The position numbers and the translations under genes are program-made. Below the pieces are notes generated by a model. That model saw only the letters and a list, made by a program, of their open reading frames with translations, was not told where the DNA came from and did not search any database. A stretch of DNA of 64,000 bases from Marinomonas transparens (GTDB lineage: Bacteria; Pseudomonadota; Gammaproteobacteria; Pseudomonadales; Marinomonadaceae), in contig NZ_JAEMNX010000011.1 in the NCBI RefSeq assembly GCF_016463975.1, positions 62,001 through 126,000 of the forward strand, in the 5' to 3' direction. Within the stretch, counting starts at the first letter, position 1, and every line of letters starts with the position of its first letter. This document shows positions 37,403 to 47,272 of this stretch, in pieces.

Positions 37403-39858
37403 GTTTTGCTTTACGTTTAATGCTGAGGGATATTCGTAGCGGAGATATTCTTACCTTGGTAATGGCACTGATCATTTCGGTCAGTACAGTGACCTCTATT
37501 GGTTTATTTATCGATAGGTTGCAGCTTTCCTTTGAGCAGGAGTCTGCAAACTTACTGGCAGCGGATCGTTTAATCCGATCCGATGGCGTGATGCCAGTTG
37601 AATGGCAAAAGAAAGCCCAAAATTTATCATTAAAGCAAGCAGAGCGAACCTCTTTTACCACCATGATGTTTGCTGGTGATACTTTACAGCTCACTCAAAT
37701 GAGCGCGGTAACGGATAGTTATCCGCTTAAAGGCGCTTATTTAGTTGATGATACTTTGTTTGGAACAGGGAAGAATTCGACTGAGCCTCCAAAACCTGGA
37801 CAAGTTTGGTTATCATCTCGTCTCGCGAGCTTATTGAATATCGCCATAGGTGACCAAGTTGAAGTCGGCGAAGCCAGGTTTGTTGTTACTAAGTATTTAG
37901 TGAGAGACCCAGGCTCCAGTGCTTCGAGCTTTTCTATATCGCCTCGTGCTGTCATGAATATAGCGGATCTTGCTGCAACACAAGTCATTATTCCCGGTAG
38001 CCGAGTGCGCTATTCGCTTTTATTGGCTGGGGATAGAGCGGCTCTAAATGACTACGAAGATTGGATTACTCCTCAATTAAACGATGGGCAGCGCTGGCAA
38101 ACCCCAACCCAAAAAGGCAATCGTATTGGTGACACCATAGGAAAGGCAGAGTCCTTCTTGTTGTTAGCCGGTACCTTAGCGGTTGTCATGTCTGGTGTGG
38201 CCATGGCATTGGCTTCAGCACGGTTTGTTAAACGCCATCTAATGCAAGTTGCGATTTTAAAAACCTTAGGAGCGACACCTAGGTTATTAATGGGGATTTT
38301 TTTCGTCCAGCTCTTTATTCTTTTTATTGTCGGCGCATTAGTAGGGTTAGCAGCTGGCTGGGGAATTCAAGGGATTATTTCCTCTTTGTTGTCTGGATTA
38401 ATGTCGACCACCTTACCTGAACCTTCTATTAGTCGCTTATGGTTGGGTCTAGCAACGGGGTTTGTTTCTATGCTGGCGTTTTGTCTGCCGCTAATGCTGC
38501 GCCTGATAAATATTTCACCTTTGTCGGTATTACAACCTAGTGCAAAGATAGAGCAAAATACCTTGCTTATTTACTGCGTTGGCTTTGCTGGTATGTATGG
38601 GCTTATGTGTTTGTATACTCAAGGTTTTTTATTGCCCAGTATCATGACATTAGCGATAGCGGGTATTGGCATTGTGGTGGCCGGATTAGGCTGGCTGGCC
38701 TTTAGATTAGGACGCTCTTTAACGTCAGGAGCGACCAGTGGTTGGCAAATAGGCCTTGCTTCTCTTTATCGCCGACTAATTCCAAACCTCTTCCAATTAT
38801 TGATATTCACTCTAATTATTATGCTGGGGCTTATCTTGGTTGGAGTGAAATCCAGTCTAGTAGCAGATTGGCAGCAGCAATTACCAGATGATGCGCCTAA
38901 CCATTATTTGTTTAATGTACAAGTTGATCAAATTGACCAAATCGACAAAGAAACCGATCAACTTGGTGTTATTAGGTCCGATTGGTACCCGATGGTTCGA
39001 GGTCGTGTCATATCGGAAAATGGGAAAAGCATTCAAGAACTTTACCCTGAAGGCACAGATGAGCCGGATCTCTATGAACGAGAGCTAAACCTTACTTGGG
39101 CAAGCACTTTGGGTAAGGGCAATACACTGACCTCCGGTGATTTTACTGCTGATGGCTTGTCCATCGAGCAGAGAGTGGCAGAGGAGGCAAACCTTAGTAT
39201 TGGAGATAAGCTTACGATAAATATTGGCGGTAATATCGTGACCTTACCTATTACCTCAGTTCGTACAGTGGATTGGGGGTCGATGCAACCGAACTTCTTC
39301 CTCATTTTGCCAAAAGAAGCGCTGCAAGATTACCCAGCTAATTTTGTGAGCAGTTTGTTTATTGCTGATGATAACGCACAGCCTTTCTATAAAGCGATGT
39401 CGCAATTTCCCACCGTCTCAATCCTGAATGTAGGGGACATCTTAAAACAGATACAAACCATCATAGGGCAATTGTCTCAGGCGATTCAGTTGGTATTACT
39501 TTGTATATTGAGTGCAGGCGCTTTGGTTTTATTGGCTAGCGTACGCTCTACCTTGGAAGAGCGTTTAGAAGAAGGGGCCTTGTTACGAGTCTTAGGTGCA
39601 AGAAAGACCTTGGTACAACAGGCGCTTTTTGTCGAGTTTGGTGCGCTTGGGTTATTTTCAGGTTTGATCGCCGCGGCTGGTGCTGAAGCCTGTTTATATG
39701 GTTTACAAGTATTTGTCTTTAAGTCTCCCGCAAGTTGGCATCCATTGCTCTGGGGATTAGGGCCATTAATTGGTATTTGTGTTATTTGTGCCATTGGTAT
39801 ATTTGCCAGCAGGACTGTGTTAAAAGTGCCTCCCATGCTTTTGTTGCGTGATCTTTAG
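37399..39858 (+). CDS. ybbP: FtsX-like ABC permease YbbP
   Basis: YbbP is the permease partner of YbbA. The 819-residue protein has about ten membrane helices and two FtsX-type modules, with large periplasmic segments (roughly residues 45-240 and 480-690). Helix clusters lie near 248-450 and 700-815. The four-base overlap with ybbA shows coupling. Confidence 0.93.
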   Translation: MSFALRLMLRDIRSGDILTLVMALIISVSTVTSIGLFIDRLQLSFEQESANLLAADRLIRSDGVMPVEWQKKAQNLSLKQAERTSFTTMMFAGDTLQLTQMSAVTDSYPLKGAYLVDDTLFGTGKNSTEPPKPGQVWLSSRLASLLNIAIGDQVEVGEARFVVTKYLVRDPGSSASSFSISPRAVMNIADLAATQVIIPGSRVRYSLLLAGDRAALNDYEDWITPQLNDGQRWQTPTQKGNRIGDTIGKAESFLLLAGTLAVVMSGVAMALASARFVKRHLMQVAILKTLGATPRLLMGIFFVQLFILFIVGALVGLAAGWGIQGIISSLLSGLMSTTLPEPSISRLWLGLATGFVSMLAFCLPLMLRLINISPLSVLQPSAKIEQNTLLIYCVGFAGMYGLMCLYTQGFLLPSIMTLAIAGIGIVVAGLGWLAFRLGRSLTSGATSGWQIGLASLYRRLIPNLFQLLIFTLIIMLGLILVGVKSSLVADWQQQLPDDAPNHYLFNVQVDQIDQIDKETDQLGVIRSDWYPMVRGRVISENGKSIQELYPEGTDEPDLYERELNLTWASTLGKGNTLTSGDFTADGLSIEQRVAEEANLSIGDKLTINIGGNIVTLPITSVRTVDWGSMQPNFFLILPKEALQDYPANFVSSLFIADDNAQPFYKAMSQFPTVSILNVGDILKQIQTIIGQLSQAIQLVLLCILSAGALVLLASVRSTLEERLEEGALLRVLGARKTLVQQALFVEFGALGLFSGLIAAAGAEACLYGLQVFVFKSPASWHPLLWGLGPLIGICVICAIGIFASRTVLKVPPMLLLRDL

Positions 39859-39884
39859 GTTCTTTTTTAGCTAGGCTATTTTAA

Positions 39885-42227
39885 ATGTTTGTAGAAAAAA
39901 GTGGCTACATTGTCAGCCGTCATACGCGTGAAGTGAATGGCCAGCTTGAAATGAGTCTTTTTATAAAGACGTCTGAAGGAACGGTCAAAGTCCTTCCTGA
40001 TAAACAATTCTGCGTATTTTTTACCGACGCCCCAGTCGATGTTTTACAAAGGGACGTATCGGGCATCCAGCTTGTTGAGTCTCATTATCAGTCATTTGAT
40101 GGTCAGCTTGTGACCTTGGTGCAAAGTCGCAGTCTTACGCTCCACCAGCAGATGATTGCTTTGGTTAAAAAAGCCGGTTACTTGGTGTTTGAGGAGGATA
40201 TTAAGGCTCATAACCGTTATCTTATGGAGCGAAATATTCGCGGTGCCGTAAGGTTTATTGGTATTCCTGATCCTGCCCGGCAAATTTATACTCAAGCACG
40301 TGTAATTACTGGGCATTACCAACCAAATTGGAAGGTTTGGTCGCTCGATATAGAAACTTCTGTCTCTAGCAATACTTTGCTTTCCATTGGCATTACGGCA
40401 ACGGATCAGCGCATTGCTTTTGTGGTGACAGATCAAGCAACTGACTCGCCTTTTATTCAACGTTTTAATGATGAAAAAAGCTTGTTACTGGCTTTTATTC
40501 GATATGTAAAAAAACATTCTCCAGATATTTTTATTGGCTGGAACCTGATTGGCTTTGATTTGCACTTTATCGACCAGCGCTGCCAAGTGCTTGGTATTCG
40601 ACCCGCTTTTGGGGTGAATGGGGAAAGTTGGAATATCCGCTCTTCTGATATGCAAGGTAAGTACTTTGCCAGTATTCCCGGACGCGTTGCGTTGGATGGT
40701 ATTACCTTATTAAGGGTTGGGGGCTATCACTTCGAGTCTTTTAGCCTCAACAATGTCAGTAAAGAAATCCTTGATGATGGCAAGTTGCTGCATGGTGGCG
40801 ACCGTTGGCAGGAAATAGAGCGATTACACAGGGAAGACCTAGACGCCTTTGTCGCCTACAACCTGCAAGACTGTGATCTTGTATTGCGCATTTTTGACAA
40901 ACTAAAACTTATTGAATTACAGCAAACGCGGGTCGATTTGACGGGGATCCCGTTGGAACAAACTGGTGGCTCTGTGGCGGCCTTTGAAAACCTGTACTTA
41001 CCAAGATTGCATAAATCGGGTTGGGTTGCTCCTGCATGGACAGAAGACCCATTTGTCGCCAGTCCGGGCGGCTTTGTCATGTCGTCTATTCCTGGCTTGT
41101 ACAAGAACGTCTTGGTATTTGACTTTAAGAGCCTGTACCCGAGCATTATCCGCACTTTTCACATTGACCCTTTAGCACGGATTGTTGCCGCGGATAGCAA
41201 GCACGGTTCTTTAAATAACTCGAATAAATTAGTACCGGGGTATTTGGGTGCAAGCTTTGATCGGCAACAGGCGATCCTTCCCTTATTGGTCGGTGAGCTT
41301 GCTCAGGCAAGAGAAGAGGCAAAGAGATTAGATAATGGTATTTTGAGTTACGCCATCAAAATTATTATGAATTCTTTTTACGGTGTATTAGGCTCAAATG
41401 TTTGTCGTTTTTATCATGCTGAGTTGGCGAGTTCTATTACCATGCGCGGACATGAGCTATTAGGCAAAACAAAAATCTGGATGGAGGAGCGTGATGCAAA
41501 AGTCATTTATGGCGATACCGACTCGCTGTTTGTGACCTTCAATAGGGATCAAGAAGACCCTCATGCATTAGGGCAAGCGTTATGTGAGCAAATCAACGCT
41601 TGTTTGACCGCATGGTGTCAGGACTATGCTCAGCTTGATTCTTACCTAGAGTTAGAGTTTGAGCGTGTCTACGATCGTTTTTTTATGCCAACCATTCGAG
41701 GACAGGAAGAAGGCAGCAAGAAACGTTACGCAGGTAAATCAAAAGGGGAATTAGTTTTTAAAGGATTAGAGGCAGCAAGAACCGATTGGACTCAGCTTGC
41801 ACGGCAATTTCAACGCACTCTTTTCGAAAAGGTCTTCAATGATGAAAACCCTGTTGCCTTTATACAAGAGACCATTTCCAAGTTACGAGCAGGTGATTAC
41901 GATGAGCTTTTGGTTTATAGCAAGCAACTAAGTCGCCCTTTGTCGTCCTATACTAAGAACAAACCACCTCATGTCAGAGCCGCCGCTATGATAGATCAAA
42001 AAAGAGCAGAATTGGGGCAGCCACTTGAATATGACAAAGGTAGAAAACGTGTCCATTACTTTTATCAGCGTTCTGGTATCCTTCCTTATGAAGGGCCAAG
42101 TGATTTGGTGGACTTAGATTACGAACATTATATAGAAAAGCAAATTGAACCTATTGCGGATAGCATCTTGCCTTTTTTTAAAACCAACATGGCGAGCCTT
42201 CTTTCACAGCAGATATCTTTACTTTAA
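39885..42227 (+). CDS. polB: DNA polymerase II (PolB)
   Basis: PolB is a family B polymerase with 3'-5' exonuclease activity used in translesion bypass and replication restart. The 780-residue protein is of normal length (E. coli 783). It has exonuclease motifs WSLDIETS and the YNLQDCDLV region, and polymerase motifs DFKSLYPSII, KIIMNSFYGVLGS and YGDTDSLFV. It follows ybbP by 26 bases. No LexA box is visible in this gap, so SOS control as in E. coli is not evident here. Confidence 0.97.
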   Translation: MFVEKSGYIVSRHTREVNGQLEMSLFIKTSEGTVKVLPDKQFCVFFTDAPVDVLQRDVSGIQLVESHYQSFDGQLVTLVQSRSLTLHQQMIALVKKAGYLVFEEDIKAHNRYLMERNIRGAVRFIGIPDPARQIYTQARVITGHYQPNWKVWSLDIETSVSSNTLLSIGITATDQRIAFVVTDQATDSPFIQRFNDEKSLLLAFIRYVKKHSPDIFIGWNLIGFDLHFIDQRCQVLGIRPAFGVNGESWNIRSSDMQGKYFASIPGRVALDGITLLRVGGYHFESFSLNNVSKEILDDGKLLHGGDRWQEIERLHREDLDAFVAYNLQDCDLVLRIFDKLKLIELQQTRVDLTGIPLEQTGGSVAAFENLYLPRLHKSGWVAPAWTEDPFVASPGGFVMSSIPGLYKNVLVFDFKSLYPSIIRTFHIDPLARIVAADSKHGSLNNSNKLVPGYLGASFDRQQAILPLLVGELAQAREEAKRLDNGILSYAIKIIMNSFYGVLGSNVCRFYHAELASSITMRGHELLGKTKIWMEERDAKVIYGDTDSLFVTFNRDQEDPHALGQALCEQINACLTAWCQDYAQLDSYLELEFERVYDRFFMPTIRGQEEGSKKRYAGKSKGELVFKGLEAARTDWTQLARQFQRTLFEKVFNDENPVAFIQETISKLRAGDYDELLVYSKQLSRPLSSYTKNKPPHVRAAAMIDQKRAELGQPLEYDKGRKRVHYFYQRSGILPYEGPSDLVDLDYEHYIEKQIEPIADSILPFFKTNMASLLSQQISLL

Positions 42228-42237
42228 TTGCATCAGG

Positions 42238-43008
42238 CTAGATGCCAAACAGTGCTTTAGTATTGTTGGTGGTTCGCTGTGTGAGCTCCTCAATAGAAAT
42301 CCCTTTAAGACGAGCCACTTCCTGTGCAACAAAAGGCAGGTATTTGGGGTGATTCTTTTTCGGCCTTGGACGAATATTTCTAGGTAGAAGGTAGGGAGCA
42401 TCGGTTTCTAAGAGCAATTTATCTAATGGGATATGTGGAACGGATGCTTGTAAACCTTGTCCCCTACGTTCATCGCATACCCACCCAGTAATGCCAATAG
42501 ATAAGCCTAACGCTAAATAATTATCTAACTCAGCACGACTGCCAGTAAAGCAATGGATAACGGATTTCTTAGCCAATTCTGGGCAAGTTCTAAGGCGGGA
42601 AACCATCGCTTGATGGGCGTCTCTTTCGTGTAAATAGAGCGGTAGCTTATATTCATGGGCAAGCTCTATTTGCGCATCAAAAGCATAAAATTGCTCATCT
42701 GGAGTTGAATAATTACGATTAAAATCCAAGCCTGTTTCTCCAATCGCAACTGGTCTGATATGCCGAATTAATTCGGCAAAATGATTGCTGCTTTGGCTTT
42801 TCCAGGTGTTTGCTTGATGTGGATGGCAGCCAAGAGTGTTCCACATAGAAGGCTGATTCTTACATAGCAGCTGGAGTTGTTTGCTTTCCTCTAAATCAGA
42901 CGCGATACAAACCATACCGTTCACGTTCGCGGCTCGCATTTCTGTTAGGGTTTTATCTAGATCATCAAGAAATATACGGTGATTTATATTTACGCCTATA
43001 TCTATCAT
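42238..43008 (-). CDS. TatD-family hydrolase/nuclease
   Basis: TatD-family proteins are metal-dependent hydrolases of the TIM-barrel amidohydrolase type, often with 3'-5' exonuclease activity. The 256-residue protein has IDIGVNINH, GETGLDF, the metal-ligand histidines in LHERDAH and VIHCFTGS, and LLLETDAPYLLP. Its start overlaps the stop of the HDOD protein gene by four bases. It ends ten bases from polB on the other strand. Confidence 0.92.
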   Translation of the reverse strand: MIDIGVNINHRIFLDDLDKTLTEMRAANVNGMVCIASDLEESKQLQLLCKNQPSMWNTLGCHPHQANTWKSQSSNHFAELIRHIRPVAIGETGLDFNRNYSTPDEQFYAFDAQIELAHEYKLPLYLHERDAHQAMVSRLRTCPELAKKSVIHCFTGSRAELDNYLALGLSIGITGWVCDERRGQGLQASVPHIPLDKLLLETDAPYLLPRNIRPRPKKNHPKYLPFVAQEVARLKGISIEELTQRTTNNTKALFGI

Positions 43009-44192
43009 AAAGCCGTCATTGCCCGCGCTGTTTTTAAACTTTCAATGTATAGGTCTTTGAGGTTTTCTTTTGAAATGTTTTTATTTGCTAGAGAATCAAA
43101 AGGGATAAGCTCCCAATGTCCTGCCTCAAATGCTTCTATTAATTTCAACACCCCCCCTAAACTTCCTTTATGTTCTAGCAAGGCGGACTGTATGTTTGCA
43201 TTGATAGGGAGCTCTTTTAACAATTCTGTTAACTCTTCATCAAAGAAACTTGGAAGATAAGAGAAAATACCCATTAAAAAAGCACCTTCAACCTTAGGGA
43301 AAAGGGCCGCAGAGACACTTTGACAAAAGCAGGCCCTTGAAACAGCCATAGAAAATAAACAAGCTGGTTTGCCTGTGATACTGCCTAACATAGCCAAACT
43401 GACCCATTGAGTTAAATCTTTAAAGCCTATGATTTCAACCGCGCGATAAACATCAGGAATCGTAAACTGACGTATATGTTGTTTAATATGGGTCAGTTTA
43501 ATAATACGAAAAGTGAGTAGGGGGTCTCTCTTTATGCATTCAGCGACCTCATGAAAGGAGGCGTTTTTATTATTAACTATGTTTAGTACGTCAATTAAAA
43601 TCGCCTTGTAGGAAAGGATTCGCTTACCAGTAACAGGCATTTTCTTTTTGATAAAATCACCGCTGAACCAGCCCGTTTTCATTTTTTCTTTAAGTCGACT
43701 AAATTGATAAGAATGGTCTATTTGGTTAACCCAAAGGCTTTTCTGGGATAGCAAAGGGTGTTCTCCGCGCTTGATAATAGCATCTATGTCCAAGTCCCCT
43801 AAATTGAAGAGGGCATATGAAAATAATGTTAAAAAATCTGCGGAATAAGAGGCTGGATCAGGATTTATTATGCCTAGTTGATTACCATCGAGGACAAACT
43901 TAGATAATTCTTCTATATTATCTTCTTCAGATAGTTCGTTTGAATGTAGAAAAATAACCAGAGGAAACTCTGCTGGTAAGGGAATAGAATCGAGCGCCCC
44001 TAAGCTGCTCTGAATAAAAACCACTTTTTGTTGAGTAATCTCAGCAAGGTTAACGTCAATGAAGAGAGTGCTAAGAAATGAGCCGTCAGATGTGTTGGTT
44101 GTGTTATCGGGATGTAATAAATGGTAAGCAGTTGTATCTGATTGACAATTCACAACGGCTTTACGACAAAAAAGTACATCATTATTCTTCAT
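43005..44192 (-). CDS. EAL-like/HDOD signalling protein (YuxH-like)
   Basis: The 395-residue protein has an N-terminal region like the degenerate EAL half of YuxH-type proteins (VLFCRKAVVNC at the start) without a clear EAL motif. From about residue 190 there is an HDOD domain (KDPLLTFRIIKLTH-like, FTIPDVYRAVEIIGFKDLTQWVSLAML). HDOD domains have lost the HD phosphohydrolase ligands, so neither half looks catalytic. ATG at 44192 has AGGGA upstream. It lies divergent from cheV and overlaps tatD. Confidence 0.85.
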   Translation of the reverse strand: MKNNDVLFCRKAVVNCQSDTTAYHLLHPDNTTNTSDGSFLSTLFIDVNLAEITQQKVVFIQSSLGALDSIPLPAEFPLVIFLHSNELSEEDNIEELSKFVLDGNQLGIINPDPASYSADFLTLFSYALFNLGDLDIDAIIKRGEHPLLSQKSLWVNQIDHSYQFSRLKEKMKTGWFSGDFIKKKMPVTGKRILSYKAILIDVLNIVNNKNASFHEVAECIKRDPLLTFRIIKLTHIKQHIRQFTIPDVYRAVEIIGFKDLTQWVSLAMLGSITGKPACLFSMAVSRACFCQSVSAALFPKVEGAFLMGIFSYLPSFFDEELTELLKELPINANIQSALLEHKGSLGGVLKLIEAFEAGHWELIPFDSLANKNISKENLKDLYIESLKTARAMTAL

Positions 44193-44225
44193 TTCTATCC
44201 CTTGCTGGAAGACTATTATTGATAA

Positions 44226-44252
44226 AAAAATACTGTAACACTCAGCCGAATA
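44226..44252 (+). promoter_or_regulatory. Possible sigma-28-type promoter of cheV
   Basis: GCCGAATA (44245-44252) matches six of eight positions of the FliA -10 GCCGATAA. The -35 at 44226-44233 (AAAAATAC) matches only part of TAAAGTTT at the correct 11-base spacing. The gene's role in chemotaxis makes this plausible, but the evidence is weak. Confidence 0.3.
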
Positions 44253-44264
44253 CAATATCATGGT

Positions 44265-44270
44265 TATAAT
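44265..44270 (+). promoter_or_regulatory. Perfect TATAAT -10 ahead of cheV
   Basis: TATAAT lies 40 bases before the cheV ATG with a TGG just upstream. A -35 at standard spacing is not convincing. Confidence 0.4.
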
Positions 44271-44309
44271 GGATTAAAGACCTCATATAGACAATGTTGG
44301 AGTAATTGT

Positions 44310-45245
44310 ATGGCAAGCATGCTAGACGCCGTAGATCAGAGAACCAAGTTAGTTGGCGAAAACCGTTTGGAACTACTAATGTTTCGCCTTGGTCGTATAC
44401 AAACCTTTGCAATAAATGTCTTTAAGGTTCAAGAAGTGGTAATGCTTCCAAAGCTGAATTTAATGCCCCATAGACATCCATCTGTTGCAGGCGTAACACA
44501 TTTTCGTAACCGTACTATTCCGGTCATCGATTTGTCTGCATCAGTAGGGATGAAACCTATCGATAACACTCAACCATGTAATTTGATCGTTACAGAATAC
44601 AATCAGACAATTCAAGGCTTTATGGTTGGCGAAGTAGACCGTATCATTAACATGAACTGGAATGAAATCTTACCGCCACCAGACGGCGCAGGTAGGCAAC
44701 ATTATCTAACCGCTATTACTCGTGTTAACGAACGCATTGTTGAAATTATTGATGTGGAAAAAGTATTAGCTGAAATATCACCGCGAGATAGCACTATTAG
44801 TGATGATGTGATTGATAGTGACTTGCTGTCCATGGCGAAAGATCTAGAAGTCCTGATAGTTGATGATTCATCTGTTGCTCGTCATCAAGTACGCACAACA
44901 CTTGAGTTTCTAGGAATCCAAGTTCATGAGGCACCAAATGGAAAACGAGGGTTGGAACTACTGAAAAGATGGTCCGCTGCCGGTGAAATTGTTCCAGAAA
45001 AGCTTCTGATGATGATTACCGACGCTGAAATGCCAGAAATGGATGGCTACCGATTAACGAGAGAGATACGAGAAGACCCGAACCTAAAAGGCCTACATAT
45101 TGTTTTACATACCTCACTAAGTGGTAACTTTAATAAGGCGATGGTGCAAAAGGTCGGTTGTGACGATTTCCTATCTAAGTTCCAGCCTGATAAGTTAGCT
45201 GCCCTTATTCAAGATAGGATGCGTGATGTTATTTATCGTGAGTAA
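44310..45245 (+). CDS. cheV: Chemotaxis protein CheV
   Basis: CheV couples receptors to CheA and can be phosphorylated. The 311-residue protein has an N-terminal CheW domain (LMFRLGRIQTFAINVFKVQEV and later CheW-type strands) and a C-terminal receiver domain (VLIVDDSSVARHQV, with the phospho-Asp in MMITDAEMPEMDGYR). It sits alone, without cheA, cheY or methyl-accepting protein genes nearby, divergent from the HDOD protein. A terminator follows. Confidence 0.96.
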   Translation: MASMLDAVDQRTKLVGENRLELLMFRLGRIQTFAINVFKVQEVVMLPKLNLMPHRHPSVAGVTHFRNRTIPVIDLSASVGMKPIDNTQPCNLIVTEYNQTIQGFMVGEVDRIINMNWNEILPPPDGAGRQHYLTAITRVNERIVEIIDVEKVLAEISPRDSTISDDVIDSDLLSMAKDLEVLIVDDSSVARHQVRTTLEFLGIQVHEAPNGKRGLELLKRWSAAGEIVPEKLLMMITDAEMPEMDGYRLTREIREDPNLKGLHIVLHTSLSGNFNKAMVQKVGCDDFLSKFQPDKLAALIQDRMRDVIYRE

Positions 45246-45273
45246 GAACTGTCTTGATCATTGCTTAATATTT

Positions 45274-45301
45274 AAAGAACAGGCCTAGGCCTGTTTTTTA
45301 T
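45274..45301 (+). terminator. Intrinsic terminator after cheV
   Basis: AACAGGCC (45278-45285) and GGCCTGTT (45288-45295) pair around a two-base loop, followed by a T run. In RNA the loop would open further. Confidence 0.85.
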
Positions 45302-45335
45302 TTTTAAACGACTTTTATTAAACGACAACAGGTAC

Positions 45336-46136
45336 ATGATGCAAGCAGAATGGTTTTTACTATTAATGTTACTTGGCGCAGGGAGTGGGGCTGTAAATGG
45401 AGTCATTGGCTTCTGTTCTATGCTAATTGTCGTGCCAGTCTTATATTTTTTCGCGCCATTTTTTGAATTTGATTTTTCAAATATGCTGTTACCTATCGTT
45501 GCGACCTGTATTGCGGCTTTTACTCCTACATATCTATACCAGTGGGTCAGGGCAATGAAAGAAGGTAAAGTAGCTTTTCAGAAACTTATTGATTTTGCTC
45601 CTGGTGTTGCTATGGGTGGAATTATTGGCGCACAACTGATGTCTTTAATTAACTGGCCTGTATTCTTTGTATGTTTTTCTATTGTGTCTTTAATGGCTTG
45701 TTTTAATTTTGTGCTTCAAATAATAAAGCCTGAGCAGCGACAAGTTGCCAGTCCATTAGCACGCTTACCAATCGGGCTATCTATTGGAGCGCTATCCTTG
45801 TTATCAGCTAACTCGGGGAAAACACTCTCTGAAAGCCTATTTTTTGCTCAGCCTTGTCCGGTAGAACAACGCCAAGCTACCGCAACTGGGTTGGCTGTCT
45901 TTGCCTCTATTGCTGCAGTAGTGGGGTTTGCTTTTCCTGCGGTTGCCTTTGATAAGCTAAATTTGTCCGGTTTTGCAGGAGCCATTCACCTACCTTCCTT
46001 TGTAGTCCTATCGCTGAGTCACTTTGTCTTCTACTGGCTCTGTCAGAGCAAAGGAAATACATTAGACAAGGGGGTTTTGACCGTAAGTTTAATCGTTTTT
46101 TTAATCGTTTCGTTATTGAGAATAGGGTTCTTTTAG
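45336..46136 (+). CDS. TauE/SafE-family sulfite exporter-like membrane protein
   Basis: The 266-residue protein is a multi-pass membrane protein of the TauE/SafE family. It has about eight helices and the GxxxGxxNGVIGF start (GAGSGAVNGVIGF). The substrate of individual family members is usually unknown and may be sulfite or an organic sulfur anion. The start ATG-ATG at 45336 has a modest AGGT motif upstream. It has no obvious operon partners. Confidence 0.86.
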   Translation: MMQAEWFLLLMLLGAGSGAVNGVIGFCSMLIVVPVLYFFAPFFEFDFSNMLLPIVATCIAAFTPTYLYQWVRAMKEGKVAFQKLIDFAPGVAMGGIIGAQLMSLINWPVFFVCFSIVSLMACFNFVLQIIKPEQRQVASPLARLPIGLSIGALSLLSANSGKTLSESLFFAQPCPVEQRQATATGLAVFASIAAVVGFAFPAVAFDKLNLSGFAGAIHLPSFVVLSLSHFVFYWLCQSKGNTLDKGVLTVSLIVFLIVSLLRIGFF

Positions 46137-46275
46137 TACGGAACACTATCTTACCATTAGTAAAATAGAACATTTGATCTTTGTTGTTGCATTTCGCTCA
46201 GGTAGTTTGTTTTTTTATTTTTAGCCCCCATTCATTTATCCCAATGCAGCAGTCATTTCTTAAATAAGGTTTGTC

Positions 46276-47271
46276 ATGAAAAAAACCAGTAACTATGGTG
46301 TATTAATAATTAACTTGGGCACACCTGATGCACCAAGTGCTCCAGCTGTACGCCGCTTTTTGAGAGAGTTTCTTTCAGACCCTCGTGTTGTAGATTTAAA
46401 CCCACTTTTATGGAAGCCTATTCTGAATTTAATCATTCTTACTGTAAGGCCTTCCAAAGTAGCAAAGGTCTATCAGCAGGTATGGATGGATGAAGGCTCT
46501 CCATTACTGGTACTGAGTGAACGTTTAAGAGATCAGCTAAAAACTAAGCTTAATGACACAAGGGGTAATGAGATTCCTATTGAGCTGGCGATGACTTATG
46601 GAAATCCAAGTATTGAAGACGGCGCGAATAAACTTCGTCAGGCCGGTGTTAAAAACATACTTGTGATACCTATGTACCCTCAGTTTTCTGGTACCACAAC
46701 CGCTGCTGCCTATGATCGCTTAATGTTTTCGTTAAAGTCTTGCCCCCATTGGCCTGGATTACACTTACTACACGATTACGCAGATCACCCTCTGTATATC
46801 AAAGCGTTAGCTAATTCCATAAGAGCACAGTGGGATAAGCAAGGAGAACGAAGGCACCTTGTTTTGTCTTATCATGGCATTCCTAAGCGCTATGTTTCTA
46901 ATGGTGACCCTTATGCTCGTCGCTGTGAAATAACAAGCCGCTTGGTGGCAGAGGCATTAGACTTAGGTGACCATGAATGGACTCATGTCTATCAGTCTCG
47001 ATTTGGTCGTGAAGAATGGCTTAAGCCCTATGCCGATAAAACTCTAAAAGCACTACCATCCATGGGGATCAAAAAGATCAATGTCATTAGCCCAGCCTTT
47101 TCTATCGATTGCATAGAAACGTTGGAAGAAGTGACGTTAGAGCTAGGCGACGAATTTAAACATAGCGGCGGTATAGCGTTTGATTATATTCCAGCCTTAA
47201 ATGACGGCTTAGATCATGTTGCACTGTATCTTGATTTAATCAAACAAAATACCAAACAATGGACCATGTGA
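46276..47271 (+). CDS. hemH: Ferrochelatase
   Basis: HemH inserts ferrous iron into protoporphyrin IX to give haem, the last step of haem synthesis. The 331-residue protein has the family segments VLIINLGTPDAP, MTYGNPS, IPMYPQFSGTTTAA, the catalytic histidine in LSYHGIPKRY, and the glutamate in SPAFSIDCIETLEEV. It is followed almost immediately (one base) by a HAD hydrolase gene, so the two are co-transcribed. Confidence 0.97.
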   Translation: MKKTSNYGVLIINLGTPDAPSAPAVRRFLREFLSDPRVVDLNPLLWKPILNLIILTVRPSKVAKVYQQVWMDEGSPLLVLSERLRDQLKTKLNDTRGNEIPIELAMTYGNPSIEDGANKLRQAGVKNILVIPMYPQFSGTTTAAAYDRLMFSLKSCPHWPGLHLLHDYADHPLYIKALANSIRAQWDKQGERRHLVLSYHGIPKRYVSNGDPYARRCEITSRLVAEALDLGDHEWTHVYQSRFGREEWLKPYADKTLKALPSMGIKKINVISPAFSIDCIETLEEVTLELGDEFKHSGGIAFDYIPALNDGLDHVALYLDLIKQNTKQWTM

Positions 47272-47272
47272 T

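Noticed and set aside
39859-39884. LexA box before polB
   Set aside because: The 26-base gap contains no CTGT-N8-ACAG site.
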